Below, one piece after another: positions 1 to 11,690 of a stretch of 64,000 nt of DNA; the first letter of the stretch is position 1, and each line of letters starts with the position of its first letter. The translations under genes were made by a program, and so were the position numbers. Location: the NCBI GenBank assembly GCA_033239125.1, contig BSWB01000005.1:18777447-18841446 (forward strand), in the 5' to 3' direction. Source of the stretch: Fagopyrum homotropicum. Its lineage: Eukaryota > Streptophyta > Magnoliopsida > Caryophyllales > Polygonaceae. The notes under the pieces were generated by a model, which worked only from the letters and a program-made list of their open reading frames with translations, was not told the DNA's origin and ran no database searches.

Positions 1-1781
1 TAGAGCATATCAGGAAAACCAGCGTGCATGTGAATATAGTGTATATTAACTAGTGTCTTTTATTGAGTAGAAAAAATCAAAATGCATAATATCTTATATT
101 TATTGAGTAGGTTTGGTAATAATAGATACATTTATTTGATATAAGTCAATGGTTCGTATTATATAGGCAGCATATGTCACCTGGAAGTCGAACACCTGTT
201 GGTACTTGTAACTAATAAATAAATAAATAGACAACCGTAAAAAGCATCATCATCATTAATATTAACGGTGTCTTGTTTAGTAAATCCTATGCCAAGATTA
301 ACCAACTCATGAGTGTTTATGACCCAAATTGAGTTAGAAGGAGCATATCTATATGAATATGATGGGCCTCGGCCCAACATTACCAAACAGATTGGGCCGC
401 CTTCAGATGATTGTGTGCTCAATCGATACGGATCTTTCTACTTTACAATGGCAATCCATTCACTTCACTTGCTCCGCAAATAGGATGAGGAAATTTGTGA
501 TAAAACTCTAATATCTAATCTCAATGAGGTTTCATCTTATAACAAATTTACGTTATTACAAGTTTACTAATCTTATATAGCAGGTTTGACATACATTGTT
601 ATCGATGTGGAATAGGGCTGCACATATTCAAACTGGAGAGGAAATGGGATTAGACCATAAATTACGGTCTGGTTTTGTCTTGAACCGTAATCGTAAAAAT
701 TCTATTTGAATCGAATTTCTGCACTTTTAATATTTTTTAACTGGAAGAGCATTTGGTCCGGTCCAGTCCAAACCCATACCGGAACAAATTTAATTCATAC
801 AAAAAATATATTTCAAACTTTTTTTATAGACAAATAAATAATAAAGCAGTCTGGACCGGCCCGTATTGGACCGGACCGTGATGGAGCGGGAGGTAACGGT
901 CTGGTCTGTACCATGAACCATTTCACACAAGTAGTGAAACGGTCCAATCCGAACCTTTAGGACAGTCTTAATGTGTGATACACATCTCAATAGGGGATTT
1001 TACATGTTCGAACGCACATGTATGTGTTAAGTTCAATCCCGACATGTAAAAAATTTATGGGGGAGTTGTTTGATTGAATTGTGAAGGACGGTAGATAGGA
1101 AGATGTACCTCTGGAGTACGGATCGAAGATAACAAGTTGAGATGAATAATTGTAATTGGGGGTTCCACCTCCACCTCCACGTACTATTATTACGTATGTA
1201 TGTGAAATCAATTATACTCAACTTCCCAAATAATGTGCTAATTATTTGTAGTACAATTTACAACTTATGACATAAAACAAGAGTGAGGGACCCATTTAAT
1301 TTATGGTTTCCTACCTCACTATTTTTGTGCAATTATATTGCCATGTGTTACACGTAAAGTATTCCCCTTTTACTTATATCCACTTCTTTTCAATCCCTTG
1401 AACCAAAGGAGCCCTTAGACTAATTGCATCCACTCTGTCTATAATGCTATTTATACACAGTATTTTTATACGTATTTGCGTATAGACTCCATCTATATAG
1501 TTTTTTGTTGCATTTCATTCCGTATATAATCTTATTTTAACCTTACTTTCTCTTTCTCCCATAAAATATTTAAGAAAAATAAACTATAAAAAGATATTAA
1601 GGTTTATTTGTGGAGAAGTAAGACCCACTTTATTTTACACTCTTGGAGGATGACGTCTATATTTGAACGGAGTGAATTTTTATTTAACTATTTACACGGA
1701 GAAAATGCATAGGATGTAGGAATTTGTTTTAGATAGGAGTGTAAAATTTAACCCTTTTCACTAGGGATGCATATAGTCTTA
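1..1781. other. A+T-rich intergenic DNA, no gene recognised
   Basis: Both strands are closed by frequent stops and no translated stretch resembles a known domain. A hAT-like remnant at about 609-960 is listed separately. The rest shows only long A+T-rich stretches without a confident structure. Confidence 0.5.
609..960. mobile_element. Possible hAT-like MITE remnant
   Basis: The block starts with AGGGCTGCACA, a sequence like the ends of many plant hAT MITEs. Inside it has several inverted GGTCCGGTCC / GGACCGGACC phrases, a composition typical of non-autonomous plant hAT elements. I cannot find a matching right terminal repeat or an 8-bp target duplication, so it is truncated or misassigned. 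Confidence 0.3.
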
Positions 1782-2129
1782 GGGAGTGTATTCATTTAAG
1801 ACTTTACATAATTTTTTTGGAGTTTAAAAGTCTATGGATATTTAATATAGATTTTTAAAAGTACATATAAATCTGTAGGTATTCAATTAGGATTTAAAAT
1901 TTTTCATAAAATTCCTATGGTATTTAAAAGTTTGTTGATTTTAAAAGAATCTATTAATTGATTGCTTTTGTAGGATTCTTTATTAGTTATATACATACTC
2001 TATAGAAATCTTCCCCCGAGAAATAAGATTTTCACAGAATCTATATTGACTCTATATAAAATTAAAATATCCCACATAAATAGCAAATTTAAGAATCAGT
2101 CAAAAATTTTAAAAGTCTGAATACACCCC
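1782..2129. mobile_element. PIF/Harbinger (Tourist-like) MITE
   Basis: The left end reads GGGAGTGTATTCA followed by a GACTTTA phrase. The right end, reverse-complemented, reads GGGGTGTATTCAGACTTT. These are imperfect terminal inverted repeats of about 20 bp around a ~350-bp A+T-rich core with no coding capacity. A TTA precedes the left end and a TTTTA follows the right end, as expected for the 3-bp TTA/TAA target duplication of PIF/Harbinger elements, but the right boundary is uncertain by 1-2 bases. The core holds internal repeats of a TTTAAAAGTC-like phrase that extend the fold-back. Confidence 0.5.
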
Positions 2130-3428
2130 TTTTAGTAAATTTAGTTGAAAGTATTTTCTTATATAATTTCCAATTTACAAAGATTTGATCATACTTAATT
2201 GTTCAATTAGTGGAAGGAAGGTAATGAAGTCGATGCTATAATTTACCAAGTCAAGTGTTCATCAAGGTTAGGTTACCCTACTTGATGGAATTGGAAATAT
2301 TTTCCGCTCCAATATTTATAAAATAAAAACGATTTTATTAGCTAAAATATTTAAAGACCTAAGGGATTATTATTTTAATTTCCATGAGCAATTTGCCCCC
2401 GATCTAAGTAATCGAAAAGCAAAAGGAATAGAAACAATAAGCACAGATATACCATGTGCTACACCACATGTAATCTTTTTTCATATACTAATTATTTTTC
2501 TCTTAAAAACTAATTCAAATTAATTAGAATGGGGCTATTTTATTTATTGGGAAATTAAATTTTATTTATTTATTGAAATTATTTCTAAGAATAATATATG
2601 ATTTTTTTTTTGTAGGAAAGGAAAAGGTAAAGAAGAAGAAAAAACCCGAGATATAGGGAAGAAAGAAATTCAATTATTTGAAGAAGAAGAAAAAAAAAGG
2701 TTGAGGGTCCTTTTGTATGTATATTTAGAAATAGCATGATTTATTAAGGTAAAAAGGGGGGTGCTTTAGTTTTAATAAATGAGTCAAAAGAGTTAAAGAT
2801 GTGATTAATTAATAATAATAGGGAGATTAAAATTGGAATCAAATCTATTTTGTTAAATTTGGGTGCTTTATGATATTTATGGGATTCCACGTGGAAATTA
2901 AAGCATCTCTTTTACTTTTTTTCACTTTCCAGTTATAAGTCTGCCTACATCTCCAGTAACTTGCTACCTATTATTACCATCCCTTTTCCCTTTTCTATAT
3001 AAAAATAAAGGAAAAAAAGTAGAACAAGGAACGCATATTACTATTCTAAATTCTCTTTTATTGTACCATATTCTACGAATATAATCGGATAACTTATACA
3101 CATGTTTATAATTGTACACACAATAAGCAAACATATAATTGACTAAACTAAAAAAAACGGTTTCAAATACCCGATTAGTAAAGTTTTAAGGTTCATCACG
3201 TTTTATGTTTCTTTTTCTTCATATCATTACAAGTAAATATGGTGACGTCGATATGAATTATGAAAAGTGATATGATATTTAAAGAGGTGATGAACACATA
3301 AGATAATTTTGTACGTAAATAACCTATTCATAACTAAGTCTAATTAACGACTTTGGGACTTTAATTGAATTCGAATCTCCAGACTAACCACTCAAGAAGC
3401 ACCACATCTCACTAGATCAATTTTTTCA

Positions 3429-3467
<39 letters not shown>

Positions 3468-3468
3468 T
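3429..3468. repeat. (ATT)n microsatellite
   Basis: An almost perfect run of about thirteen ATT trinucleotides, degenerating into TTTATTATTTTT at its right edge. Confidence 0.9.
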
Positions 3469-3906
3469 ATTATTTTTAAAAGAATTGAGTTAAAAGGATA
3501 TATTTATTAAATGAGTTTATCTTATAGGTACCCTATTTAGAGTAATAGTGTTACAACGTCTAGTTGGACATTTTACCCTTTATTTTTCTATAATTGACAC
3601 TTTTCCATTAAAACTTCTTACACATTTTGTTCTAATTTTTTATTTAGTCCGTTCAAATTATATTATGCTAATGGTTCATATACTTTTACAATTTTTTTGT
3701 AAGTTCAATATAATGCATATATGAACTAATAATACAAAACTTTTGAACTAATAGAACACTCTATTTGATCTAATAATATATAAAATAAAAAAAAAATTTT
3801 TATTTTTTTTACATGCATTTTTTTGTCTTATTAGTTCAGATTATAATGTACTAATGATTCATACATTTTACACTCTAAACTAATAATATAAAATGTTTAT
3901 ACTAAT

Positions 3907-3996
3907 AGTATAAAATTATTGAAATAACAAATATTATAACAAAATTGTACTAGTATAAAATTATTGAAATAACAAATATTATAACAAAATTGTACT
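3907..3996. repeat. Perfect 45-bp tandem duplication
   Basis: Bases 3907-3951 are repeated without change at 3952-3996, and the first bases of the unit appear again after the second copy. Perfect identity in a decayed region suggests a recent slippage or patch-repair duplication. It lies in non-coding A+T-rich DNA. Confidence 0.9.
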
Positions 3997-5109
3997 AGTA
4001 ACTATAACTATAAAAATGTTATGTTAGTTTATCCATTGTGTTTTATTAATTTAAATATGTACAATTACACGTAAAAAGTGTATGAAAACATAACTAATAA
4101 ATAGAACAAAACAACACATGAACGAAGGATTGAAAAAAAACAGATCTATTAGTATATAAATTTTGAACGAGTGAACTAAAATCTCAAAATGAGATAATAA
4201 CTGTTTAAAAAAATTATAAAAATATAACTGCGACTATCTTTTTCAAAACATATTTTTAAATGAGCAAAATTATCTTCACACCTTTTAAAAATAACGTGGA
4301 CTAATCTACACTATTGGATTAAGTTCGTCAACAATTCAAATTATTTTATATCTTCTTACCACAAAATTACAACCTATTTATAAGTAATCTTGTATGTAGA
4401 ACTTTATTTGCTGCATTTAAAATTTTAATCTCAATTTTCTTGAATCTAAATCGGTATATAACTCAAATACAATAATAGATTAATGGTCATATTTAGTTAT
4501 TTCACTTATTTCAATTCATAAGAGTAAAAAAGGTGATGGTAAAATGTGAATTAATTATTTATTGCAGATAGAGACAAAAATAATGTTGCATAATAGAGGG
4601 CAAGGGAGCAAGCTCCAATGCAGAATTGCAGATATGACGATATCATATCTGACCGTATTACAATGTAGTAAAAGGCCAAATTTAGGAAAAGGTCAAAAAA
4701 CAAAGGGCTCTACATTCTCACATGTTTTTTTTTTACTTTCCAAGTCACCATAAATTCATCATTTTCACTTGCATTGTGCTCATAAAATACAAAAAAATTG
4801 GGGGATTAAGGTAAATATTTATAAATCAAAATGTTATAGAATTCTTAGCACCTCGTACAAGTTTTATTAACTGTTTAAATATTGTTCATCATTGATAGAT
4901 ATATTAGTTAGATAATAACTTATATTATACTAACATCAGTAAAATTTATTGACGATGATATATCGGTATATCGTGCAAAACATTATCAAACACAAGATAA
5001 TGATTAAAAACATTGATATCGTTACGAATACGGGGTTCCAAAGATGGCAAGTCAAATCTATAGATTTTATAAAACAACAATTTAATGTTATATGCAGGTG
5101 GACAATTCT

Positions 5110-5308
5110 TTCACAAAGTTGATAAAATATTGCCGTGCACTTGTTGTGCCCAACTGAAGTTACTCATCCACAAAATGGAAGTCACCGAATGTCTTATACG
5201 CCGGCTCTTAACAAGTATATGTTGCCAACAAAGAAATGATGTCCTTCACAAAGTTGATGAAATATTGTCGTGCACTTGTTGTGCCCAACTGAAGTTACTC
5301 ATCCACAA
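5110..5308. repeat. Duplicated 64-bp segment
   Basis: Positions 5110-5173 and 5245-5308 carry the same 64-bp segment with only about two differences. Both hold the phrase TGCACTTGTTGTGCCCAACT. The copies are 135 bp apart and the spacer is not repeated. No gene reads across them convincingly, so this is probably old repetitive DNA. Confidence 0.8.
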
Positions 5309-7430
5309 CATCTTCATTCAACCATAAGTCAATGTAATGTAACTCATGTGTTATAATTTTGGCTAGTTAGTTATGATATAACTCGTGAGGCCCAATTCTA
5401 GTTCGTGAAATAATGGACTCGTTGTTGGCTCGCTAAGGAAGAAAGTTCATATTTTAGGTCTTGTCTGTAAAAGCCCAACAAGCCATATTTTCCTAATCCA
5501 ATGAATGGACCAACTCGGGTTCAGAAGAAGAAAACCACAACTTAGCCAAATGATAAACCATCTCGGGTTCATTTTCATTAAGTTGAACGATGACGTTTGA
5601 AGATGTGTGAGATATATAAGGTTAGCAACTAAGCTCCTCCGATCCCAATCTCAGTTTGATCCTGTTAGTGCTCTTACTTTTCGTTTCCCTTCTTCCTCAT
5701 ATGAGAGTTTTTCAAGAACAAAGTGAGATTAAGTGCTTCCTACAATCTTGAAAAAGTTAAAGCATAATATATGGGCATGACGGAGATCCTAGATCTCCAG
5801 ATTCGTGTGATTCTGTGCTTTCTTCTACCTCTTTCTACTCTTACATTTTGTTCATGTTAATGTCAAACATTTTTACGTTCTTTCTTCTTCTTCTTCTTGT
5901 TTTCTTTGTTTTCGAGATATTAGTGGATTTGAAGATCCCGGGAACGTAGGATTTTGATCCGAACCTCGTAAACAAACAACGAGTTCAATATGTTTATTGG
6001 ATTTGTGCGTTCAAGAACACATCCATATGAGTATTAGTATCTTATTTGTTTGATATTAAGTTTTACAACCAACATGTGGATGATAGCCATGTACTTTTTG
6101 TAATGGAGATATGCGAAGCATGTCATATCGTATCGTCTATGATGAATTTTTTTTGGATGCCGACAAAGTTCAAATCGATAAGGAAGCCGGAAAACCGAGA
6201 CAAATGTGCTAGAGAATGCACAAGATATATACCATTACGGTGAGTGAAAAATGTTTTGTTTGAGCATGCATTACGTGGGCTTCAAAATGAACCAAAATGG
6301 TTCATGACATTTAGTTAAGAAAAGGGATAGTAGTTCCAAATGAACAAATTTAGATGAAACTAGAGTTTACTATTAAGCTTGAATACGTCAACACTCACTA
6401 TTACAGCATACACTTAAAAATGTGATGTTTATTGGATAAACAAATGATCAACCTCATCTCTATGAATAGGCAATCACATACACTAGACGGGGAATGTTAG
6501 AAATTCAAGTAACCGCGGTCCGCGGGATGAGAGAACAATATGTATTGGTCTCAATTGGAATTAACCTAAAATTTTTTTCAAAGAATTGTTAAAAACTTAA
6601 TATATTTTAATAGTAAGACATCGTAGCCTATTTTGGGGATTAGGTTTAAACATAACAAATTTATGCTATAGTAATGCTAAAAGTTAAAAAGAGAAGGAAT
6701 AAAATGAAGAAACGATTAATTTGGGGGTTTATATGGGAAGATGAGGCAGAGGAGCCATTGTTAAAAATAGGCGTAAATTCAATGGCAGACAAGTAAAGGT
6801 TGAAAAGGATGTGGCGTCCATTTTTCAATTGGTCAAAAAACAACATAACGGGCAAATTTTAAAAACAACGACCTCTTTTTGTAATATTTGTTATCAAATG
6901 AGATACAAAAAAATCACCCCTCTCCATCCTCCAACTCACCAACGTTCTAATGGATGGAGACGTTAAAGACAGGGACACTAAAAACAAATTTAATTTTTTA
7001 ATATTTTATAAAAATTACATAAAATACCCTCAACTTTGAGAAATTGTGAAACTTACCCTGATTTTTAAAAAGTATGAAGCTTTCTAGAAAAAAATGTAAC
7101 TTGTATGTGACTGCTTCAATTTGGTCTTTATTATATGTAGGTGAGGTAACTTGTATGTGGCTAGGCTGAGGCTAAGTATAAAACTGGTTAGGATGTACCT
7201 ATCATTACAGCTGCATATCAACAATTAGGAAGAAGGTAGACTTGTACTGTATTTATTTTACTGTCTCTTATCTTTTATACCTACTTCTACTCATCTGTAT
7301 CCTTTACCCTCTCTAATTATATAATTAATACTCTAATTCACATTTACTCTTTCCTAACTGCTTCTTTTATACTTGTCTCCTAGTTACCCAATTTTTAACA
7401 TTTCTGTTTTGTCTCTCTATCTCTTTGCCT

Positions 7431-7440
7431 TTATATATTT
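7431..7440 (+). promoter_or_regulatory. Putative TATA box of the ERF gene
   Basis: TTATATATTT lies about 170 bp upstream of the ATG at 7608. The stretch between holds no in-frame ATG leading into the gene and is rich in pyrimidines, as plant 5' leaders often are. The likely transcription start is about 30 bp downstream of this box, inferred from position only. Confidence 0.5.
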
Positions 7441-7607
7441 CTATAAGTGAGCCACTACTTGTTCTTCTTCCATCATTATAGCTCCTTGCCATTCTTCTAG
7501 TTTGATCATCAGAATAAATGGCATTTATGTGAAATCAAGTTCCCAAACATTCCAATTCACTCAATCTCTCTTTCCCTTCAAGCAATTTCACAAAAAGTTC
7601 AGCTGCC

Positions 7608-8342
7608 ATGGCAGAGACAATAAGCTCTGAACTCCACCTTAGTAACAACGGCTTTCCTTTCTGCCAATCTGGGTCGTCTACTTCACAAAATTCCCCAACA
7701 GGGTCGACTTCATCTCCTCCTAACTCGGCCTCTCCATCCTCCTCCTCTACATCCGACTCAGTCCTAGCTCGGACACCTGACTCGCCGGAGAAAATCAAGG
7801 AGTCTAATCGGCGGCGAGACGCTAGCCGGCATCCGGTGTACAGAGGGGTTCGAAAGAGATCCTGGGGGAAATGGGTATCCGAAATCCGAGAGCCGAGGAA
7901 GAAATCAAGAATTTGGCTAGGAACATTCTCGACGCCGGAGATGGCTGCGCGTGCGCACGACGCGGCGGCGCTTTGCATCAAGGGTGCCGGCGCAATCCTC
8001 AATTTCCCGGAGCTTGCGGCGTCGCTGCCTCGACCAGTGTCTAGTGCACCTCGGGATGTTCAGGAAGCGGCAGCTAAGGCGGCCGCTATGAAAGAGATTT
8101 CTCCGGCGGAATCATCGCCGGCAACAGATTCTGCGGCGGTGGCGGAGGATGGCGGACCGGAGGAGCTGAGTCAGATCGTTGAGCTGCCTAGTCTGGACTG
8201 TGAGACGGCCGAGTCTAGAAGCGAGTTGGTATGGTCTGACTCGGCGGAGGGATGGTGGTTGTATCCTCCGATTGGTGTTGAAGAGGAGGCTATGGGGTTC
8301 TTCTGTGGCCACTTCTCCGATCACTTTTCTAGCTTTGAATAA
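7608..8342 (+). CDS. AP2/ERF transcription factor, DREB A-4 (TINY-like)
   Basis: An intronless gene for a 244-residue nuclear DNA-binding protein. One AP2/ERF domain spans residues 77-134: it opens VYRGVRKRSWGKW, continues VSEIREPRKKSRIWLGTF, and ends with the AARAHDAAAL helix and ILNFPE. The valine in KWVSE and the glutamate in IREP mark the DREB branch, and the WGKWVSEIREPRKK block is that of the A-4 (group III, TINY-type) proteins. The PRDVQEAAAKAA motif after the domain (residues ~147-158) is also typical of that group. The N-terminus (20-60) is Ser/Pro-rich; the C-terminus is acidic with tryptophans (ELVWSDSAEGWW), a probable activation region. The start ATG has a good context (GCCATGG) and the length fits the family. 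Relatives bind DRE/CRT-type sites in stress or growth control; the exact target here is inferred. It is the only intact host gene seen. Confidence 0.93.
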   Translation: MAETISSELHLSNNGFPFCQSGSSTSQNSPTGSTSSPPNSASPSSSSTSDSVLARTPDSPEKIKESNRRRDASRHPVYRGVRKRSWGKWVSEIREPRKKSRIWLGTFSTPEMAARAHDAAALCIKGAGAILNFPELAASLPRPVSSAPRDVQEAAAKAAAMKEISPAESSPATDSAAVAEDGGPEELSQIVELPSLDCETAESRSELVWSDSAEGWWLYPPIGVEEEAMGFFCGHFSDHFSSFE

Positions 8343-8939
8343 ATTCCTCTCTTTTTTTCCCTTTACAGACCTTTTGATTCTCTATTTTTATTATTTTTAG
8401 GGAAATATTTGTGCTTTTTTTTCATTATAGTATATATAAATATGACGAGATAGAGAAATGTTTGGTCGTAAATTGTAATATAAATATTCTACAAAAAGAA
8501 AAAAAAGAAGAAGAAGATTGTATCACATCAGTGCGGCAAGCCTGTGGCGACTACCGTTTGATATTGTAGGTAGAACTGTAAATATAGTATTATAAAAATT
8601 AAATTTCGAAAGATATATGATAAACGTGTGGCACAATTAATCCATGCTAATTTTTCTTGATAATTTTGAGTTTATGTGAACTAGTAAGTAGTAACTCATA
8701 GTTATAACAAAGTACAATCTGAAATTCATAAACTATGAAAGATAATACTGGTTATTAACTTATGATTATCAAAATTTTAGGATTTTTGGCAAAATTCCTT
8801 ATACATTAAAATATTTGAACTTGTATCTATTGTATAAAATCTATAAGAAAATCATTTCACATACCTAATCACAAAATATTTGAAGACAACAATCATAGAT
8901 TCACAATAACAATTATAATTTATAAGATTATTTCACGTG
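8343..8939. other. 3' flank of the ERF gene, no further gene seen
   Basis: A+T-rich DNA that must hold the 3' untranslated region of the ERF gene. AATAAA overlaps the stop codon (8338-8343), which is too early to be the working poly(A) signal. Several TATAAATAT-like stretches at 8430-8490 are better candidates but cannot be ranked. No other feature is seen. Confidence 0.4.
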
Positions 8940-9317
8940 AATAGCTTTTTACTAGGATAAACGTTATTTATTCTGATATAGGGTTAGACCTTCGTTACAT
9001 GCTTGTGTATATAATGGTAGTCTTGCCTACTAAAGAATCAACATGGTATCAACATATCTCAACTAGACTGATTCTCTCTCCCATCGATTTTCTTCCAATT
9101 CTTCCAATGGCGGGCGATGCTCCCAACACTTCCAATCCACACTATATACACCCCTTCGATCACACTAATCTCAATATCAGTGTTATGTCGTTGAAGAAAA
9201 ACAACTTCCAAGACTGGAATTTGTGTTTATGCTTTAGCTTATTTGGTGTAGAATTGCATGATTTATGCATCATTACATTAAATTTTGTGCATATATGACC
9301 AAATGAATATCATTTTT
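8940..9317 (+). mobile_element. Ty1/copia 5' fragment (LTR end, primer site, start of gag)
   Basis: The phrase CATGGTATCAACA at about 9043 resembles the initiator-Met tRNA primer-binding site (TGGTATCAGAGC) that follows the 5' LTR of plant copia elements. About 60 bp downstream an open stretch encodes MAGDAP... with PHYIHPFDH and NNFQDWNLCL, matching in layout the N-terminal gag segment of copia elements (a YxIHPSDHP-like phrase followed by an NYxxW-like phrase). The reading frame stops at 9296 and the adjacent DNA is taken over by the solo LTR at 9318. It is a non-functional fragment. The start of its LTR cannot be placed. Confidence 0.45.
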
Positions 9318-11066
9318 TGTTCGCTCCAAACGGTGTGTGCAAGCTTTAAATTTATAACCCTAGATGTAAGCTTTAAAACAAGGATGCGAACCCGCAGTGT
9401 ACGGGTCAATCGTAGTAAAATCAAGGAATTTCAGGGGTCGATCACAGGGACTTAGTGAAACAAAGTCGGAATAGGTAAGCTTTAGCAATTACTAACCACA
9501 AAGCAATTAAAACAATCAAAGATGATAAAAATCAATAAAGGAAATATGCAATTCTAGGGATTAAAGCATCTAGTTGTGGTTCCAACTCAAGATCTAAAGA
9601 TAAGCGGACAAAGTTGAGATTTTTGCAAGGGAAGGTGTTACTAAAGTGGAATAGATCACCGGGTAAGTCTCACTACTCACTAATCCCAAACCGTAACTCC
9701 TATCACCGGGTAAGTCTCAAGGAATTAAGATAAAGAACTATAACCTCAAACTAACACACCATCTAAGGGAATAGAATCAACCTTTACCGGGTAAGTCTCA
9801 GGCTAACTCACAAAGATAGGATGAAAGCACACTCAAACCCCAATAAAGGATAAACCTTTATTACCTACACTTATGATCTTAGGTAAACAAACAAAGGAAT
9901 TACCGGGTAAGTCTCATCCTAGGCTTGCATTGAACCAGGAAAGGTGTAATAAGAATAGGATTTGGCAAACTCTAACACTTAACTCTCAGTTTCGGATCAG
10001 ATAAGTCACCTCGGTCAGCCAAATTCCACCCCGGCCGAGATGTTCATCGACTGAGCGAGATGCTTAGGGTTAAGGTAAAGACTCGAACTTTCAGGGTCCT
10101 ATTGTGATTAAGATTATTCTATCATTGTTTTTCCCACAACCTTCAGCCAATCACCCTAGAATCACACAAAGAGATTAGCCACTCATCATCATGAAAGTAT
10201 TAATCAAATATATGGGAAGAAAGAGAATAATTGAACAAGAAAACCTTAAAAGAAAAGCTTCAATAACTGAATCAATTATCAAACCAACAAGCGTTCCTTG
10301 GATAGAAATCCAACAAGACAATCAACAAAGAAGGGAATCTAAGATGATCTTACAAAACCCTTCGAAAAGCTATAAAAGCTATAGACTTTCTCCCTTCAAC
10401 CTTCAAAAAGGTTCTTCAAATCTCCCCACTGGAGTATGGCTGCAGTGGTGTATAAAACACAATCGGTGGTATAGCATGATATGGATTTGTGGAAAATCCA
10501 ACCCTTTTTATAGGAAAATTACTCTCCAAAGATAAGATATCTTAGAAAGATCTCTTCCCATAAAAATAGGTAAAATATATGGTGTAACTTATCTTCTTCC
10601 TTCCAAGAACCCAACCCAAAAATATAAGATCCTCTTTCCAAAGATAAAAGATCTCAGCCAAGAAGAAAATATTCTCGCCGCGTCCCAGGTGTTCGCCTCG
10701 GTCGAGTCGACTTCTCTGGATCACCTCGGTCGAGGTGACTCTGTAGTCAACCGAGGTGCGTCACAACTGAATGTGAAATCTCTCAAATCTGGTCCAAAGT
10801 GAATCTTTAATCCATGGCTATGCTTCCTGGATCTTTCCTTAAGTTCCTGAATGTAGCTCCAATGACTCATTAGCTCCTTTTGCTCCTTTTTGATGCAAAA
10901 CGTGCCTTTTTACCTACGATTACAACAAAACTAGGTGTAGACCTCGATTCCCGCAAAGGTAGATGAAATGGCAATATAATCACATAATATACATACAAAC
11001 ATGCAGATTATTGAAGATAAAACGTCTAAACAAACCCCAAAATATAGACAATAATTCATGCTATCA
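9318..11066 (-). mobile_element. Solo LTR of an Athila-like Ty3/gypsy element (copy 1)
   Basis: The block starts TGTTCGCTCC and ends GCTATCA. It is bounded by a perfect 5-bp target duplication TTTTT (9313-9317 and 11067-11071). Read on the minus strand it runs from TGATAGCATGAA to GGAGCGAACA, the same ends as the LTR that precedes the primer site of the Athila-like element at 54213. No internal region is attached, so it is a solo LTR of 1749 bp, left by recombination between two LTRs. It is closely similar along its whole length to 47702-49460. It holds four copies of ACCGGGTAAGTCTCA and a palindrome at 10721-10738. Small open frames inside it (for example 10191-10535) are not genes. Confidence 0.9.
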
Positions 11067-11071
11067 TTTTT

Positions 11072-11690
11072 CCTTGTCATTGTCTTTGTAGGTGTTTGGG
11101 GGATATTGGAGCTTAAATTGATCATTTTGTCCTCATTCAAGTCGAATCCATGCATTTTGATGTTTTCTTATGTGAGCCACAACTTCCTTGGAGAGCAATG
11201 AAGTTTATATTGAAGATTTCTCTTCCACAATCCTAAAGAAGGTTTTCCTCCGATCCAAATGAAGTCTCCCACAATTCAAATGAAGTCCCCCTAAGACCCA
11301 AATGGAGTCCCCCTAAGATCCAAATTAAGTTTCCCAAACATTACCAACAAGACAAGAACCAACAAGAACCAAGGTAGATCAACACATGGTCGGACTCAAT
11401 CCAACCCAGGTCGGTCCCAACCAGTAGGGAGATGGATTGACCCAATTCCGTCCACAACAACTCTAGCATCCCCCCTTTCCCTTAATCGTGTGTCGTTTTT
11501 GCTATTTTTTGAGGATAATACTGTAACTTTCTTGGTTGGATTGTTCAGTCCACAACGCTCTCTCCTATATTTATAGGGTTAAGATCGGGTAAGAACGTGT
11601 TTTACAGTAAAAAATAAGAACAAGCGAGGATCGTTGGATCAATGTACGGATGACTCAAATTCAACGTCTAAATAGGATAAATTTGCAAAC
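11072..11690. other. Unassigned repeat-like DNA with a short minisatellite
   Basis: At about 11252-11334 a unit of roughly 22-24 bp, with the core CCAAATGAAGTCCCCCTAAG, is repeated four times with changes. The stretch just right of the solo LTR (TGTAGGTGTTTGGGGGATATTGGAGCT) resembles the AGGTAAATG...ATTGGAGC phrase inside the LTR at 21312, so this may be a piece of an older LTR. No gene is seen. Confidence 0.4.

Larger units (their letters stand above)
2130..7240. other. Intergenic A+T-rich DNA with small repeats, no gene recognised
   Basis: There is no credible coding region. Contents seen: an ATT microsatellite (3429-3468), a 45-bp perfect tandem duplication (3907-3996), two diverged ~40-bp direct repeats (about 3648-3690 and 3832-3872), and a 64-bp duplicated segment (5110-5173 and 5245-5308). 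The stretch 5600-6050 has pyrimidine-rich runs and looks like a decayed LTR or untranslated region, but I cannot assign it. Confidence 0.45.

Noticed and set aside
177..422. 81-codon minus-strand open frame
   Set aside because: No domain; the GGGCC-containing sequence looks like repetitive intergenic DNA.
7535..8002. 155-codon open frame antisense to the ERF gene
   Set aside because: It mirrors the biased codon use of the real gene and resembles nothing.
10191..10535. 114-codon open frame in the solo LTR
   Set aside because: It lies wholly within an LTR bounded by a target duplication, is not kept open in the second copy, and has no domain.
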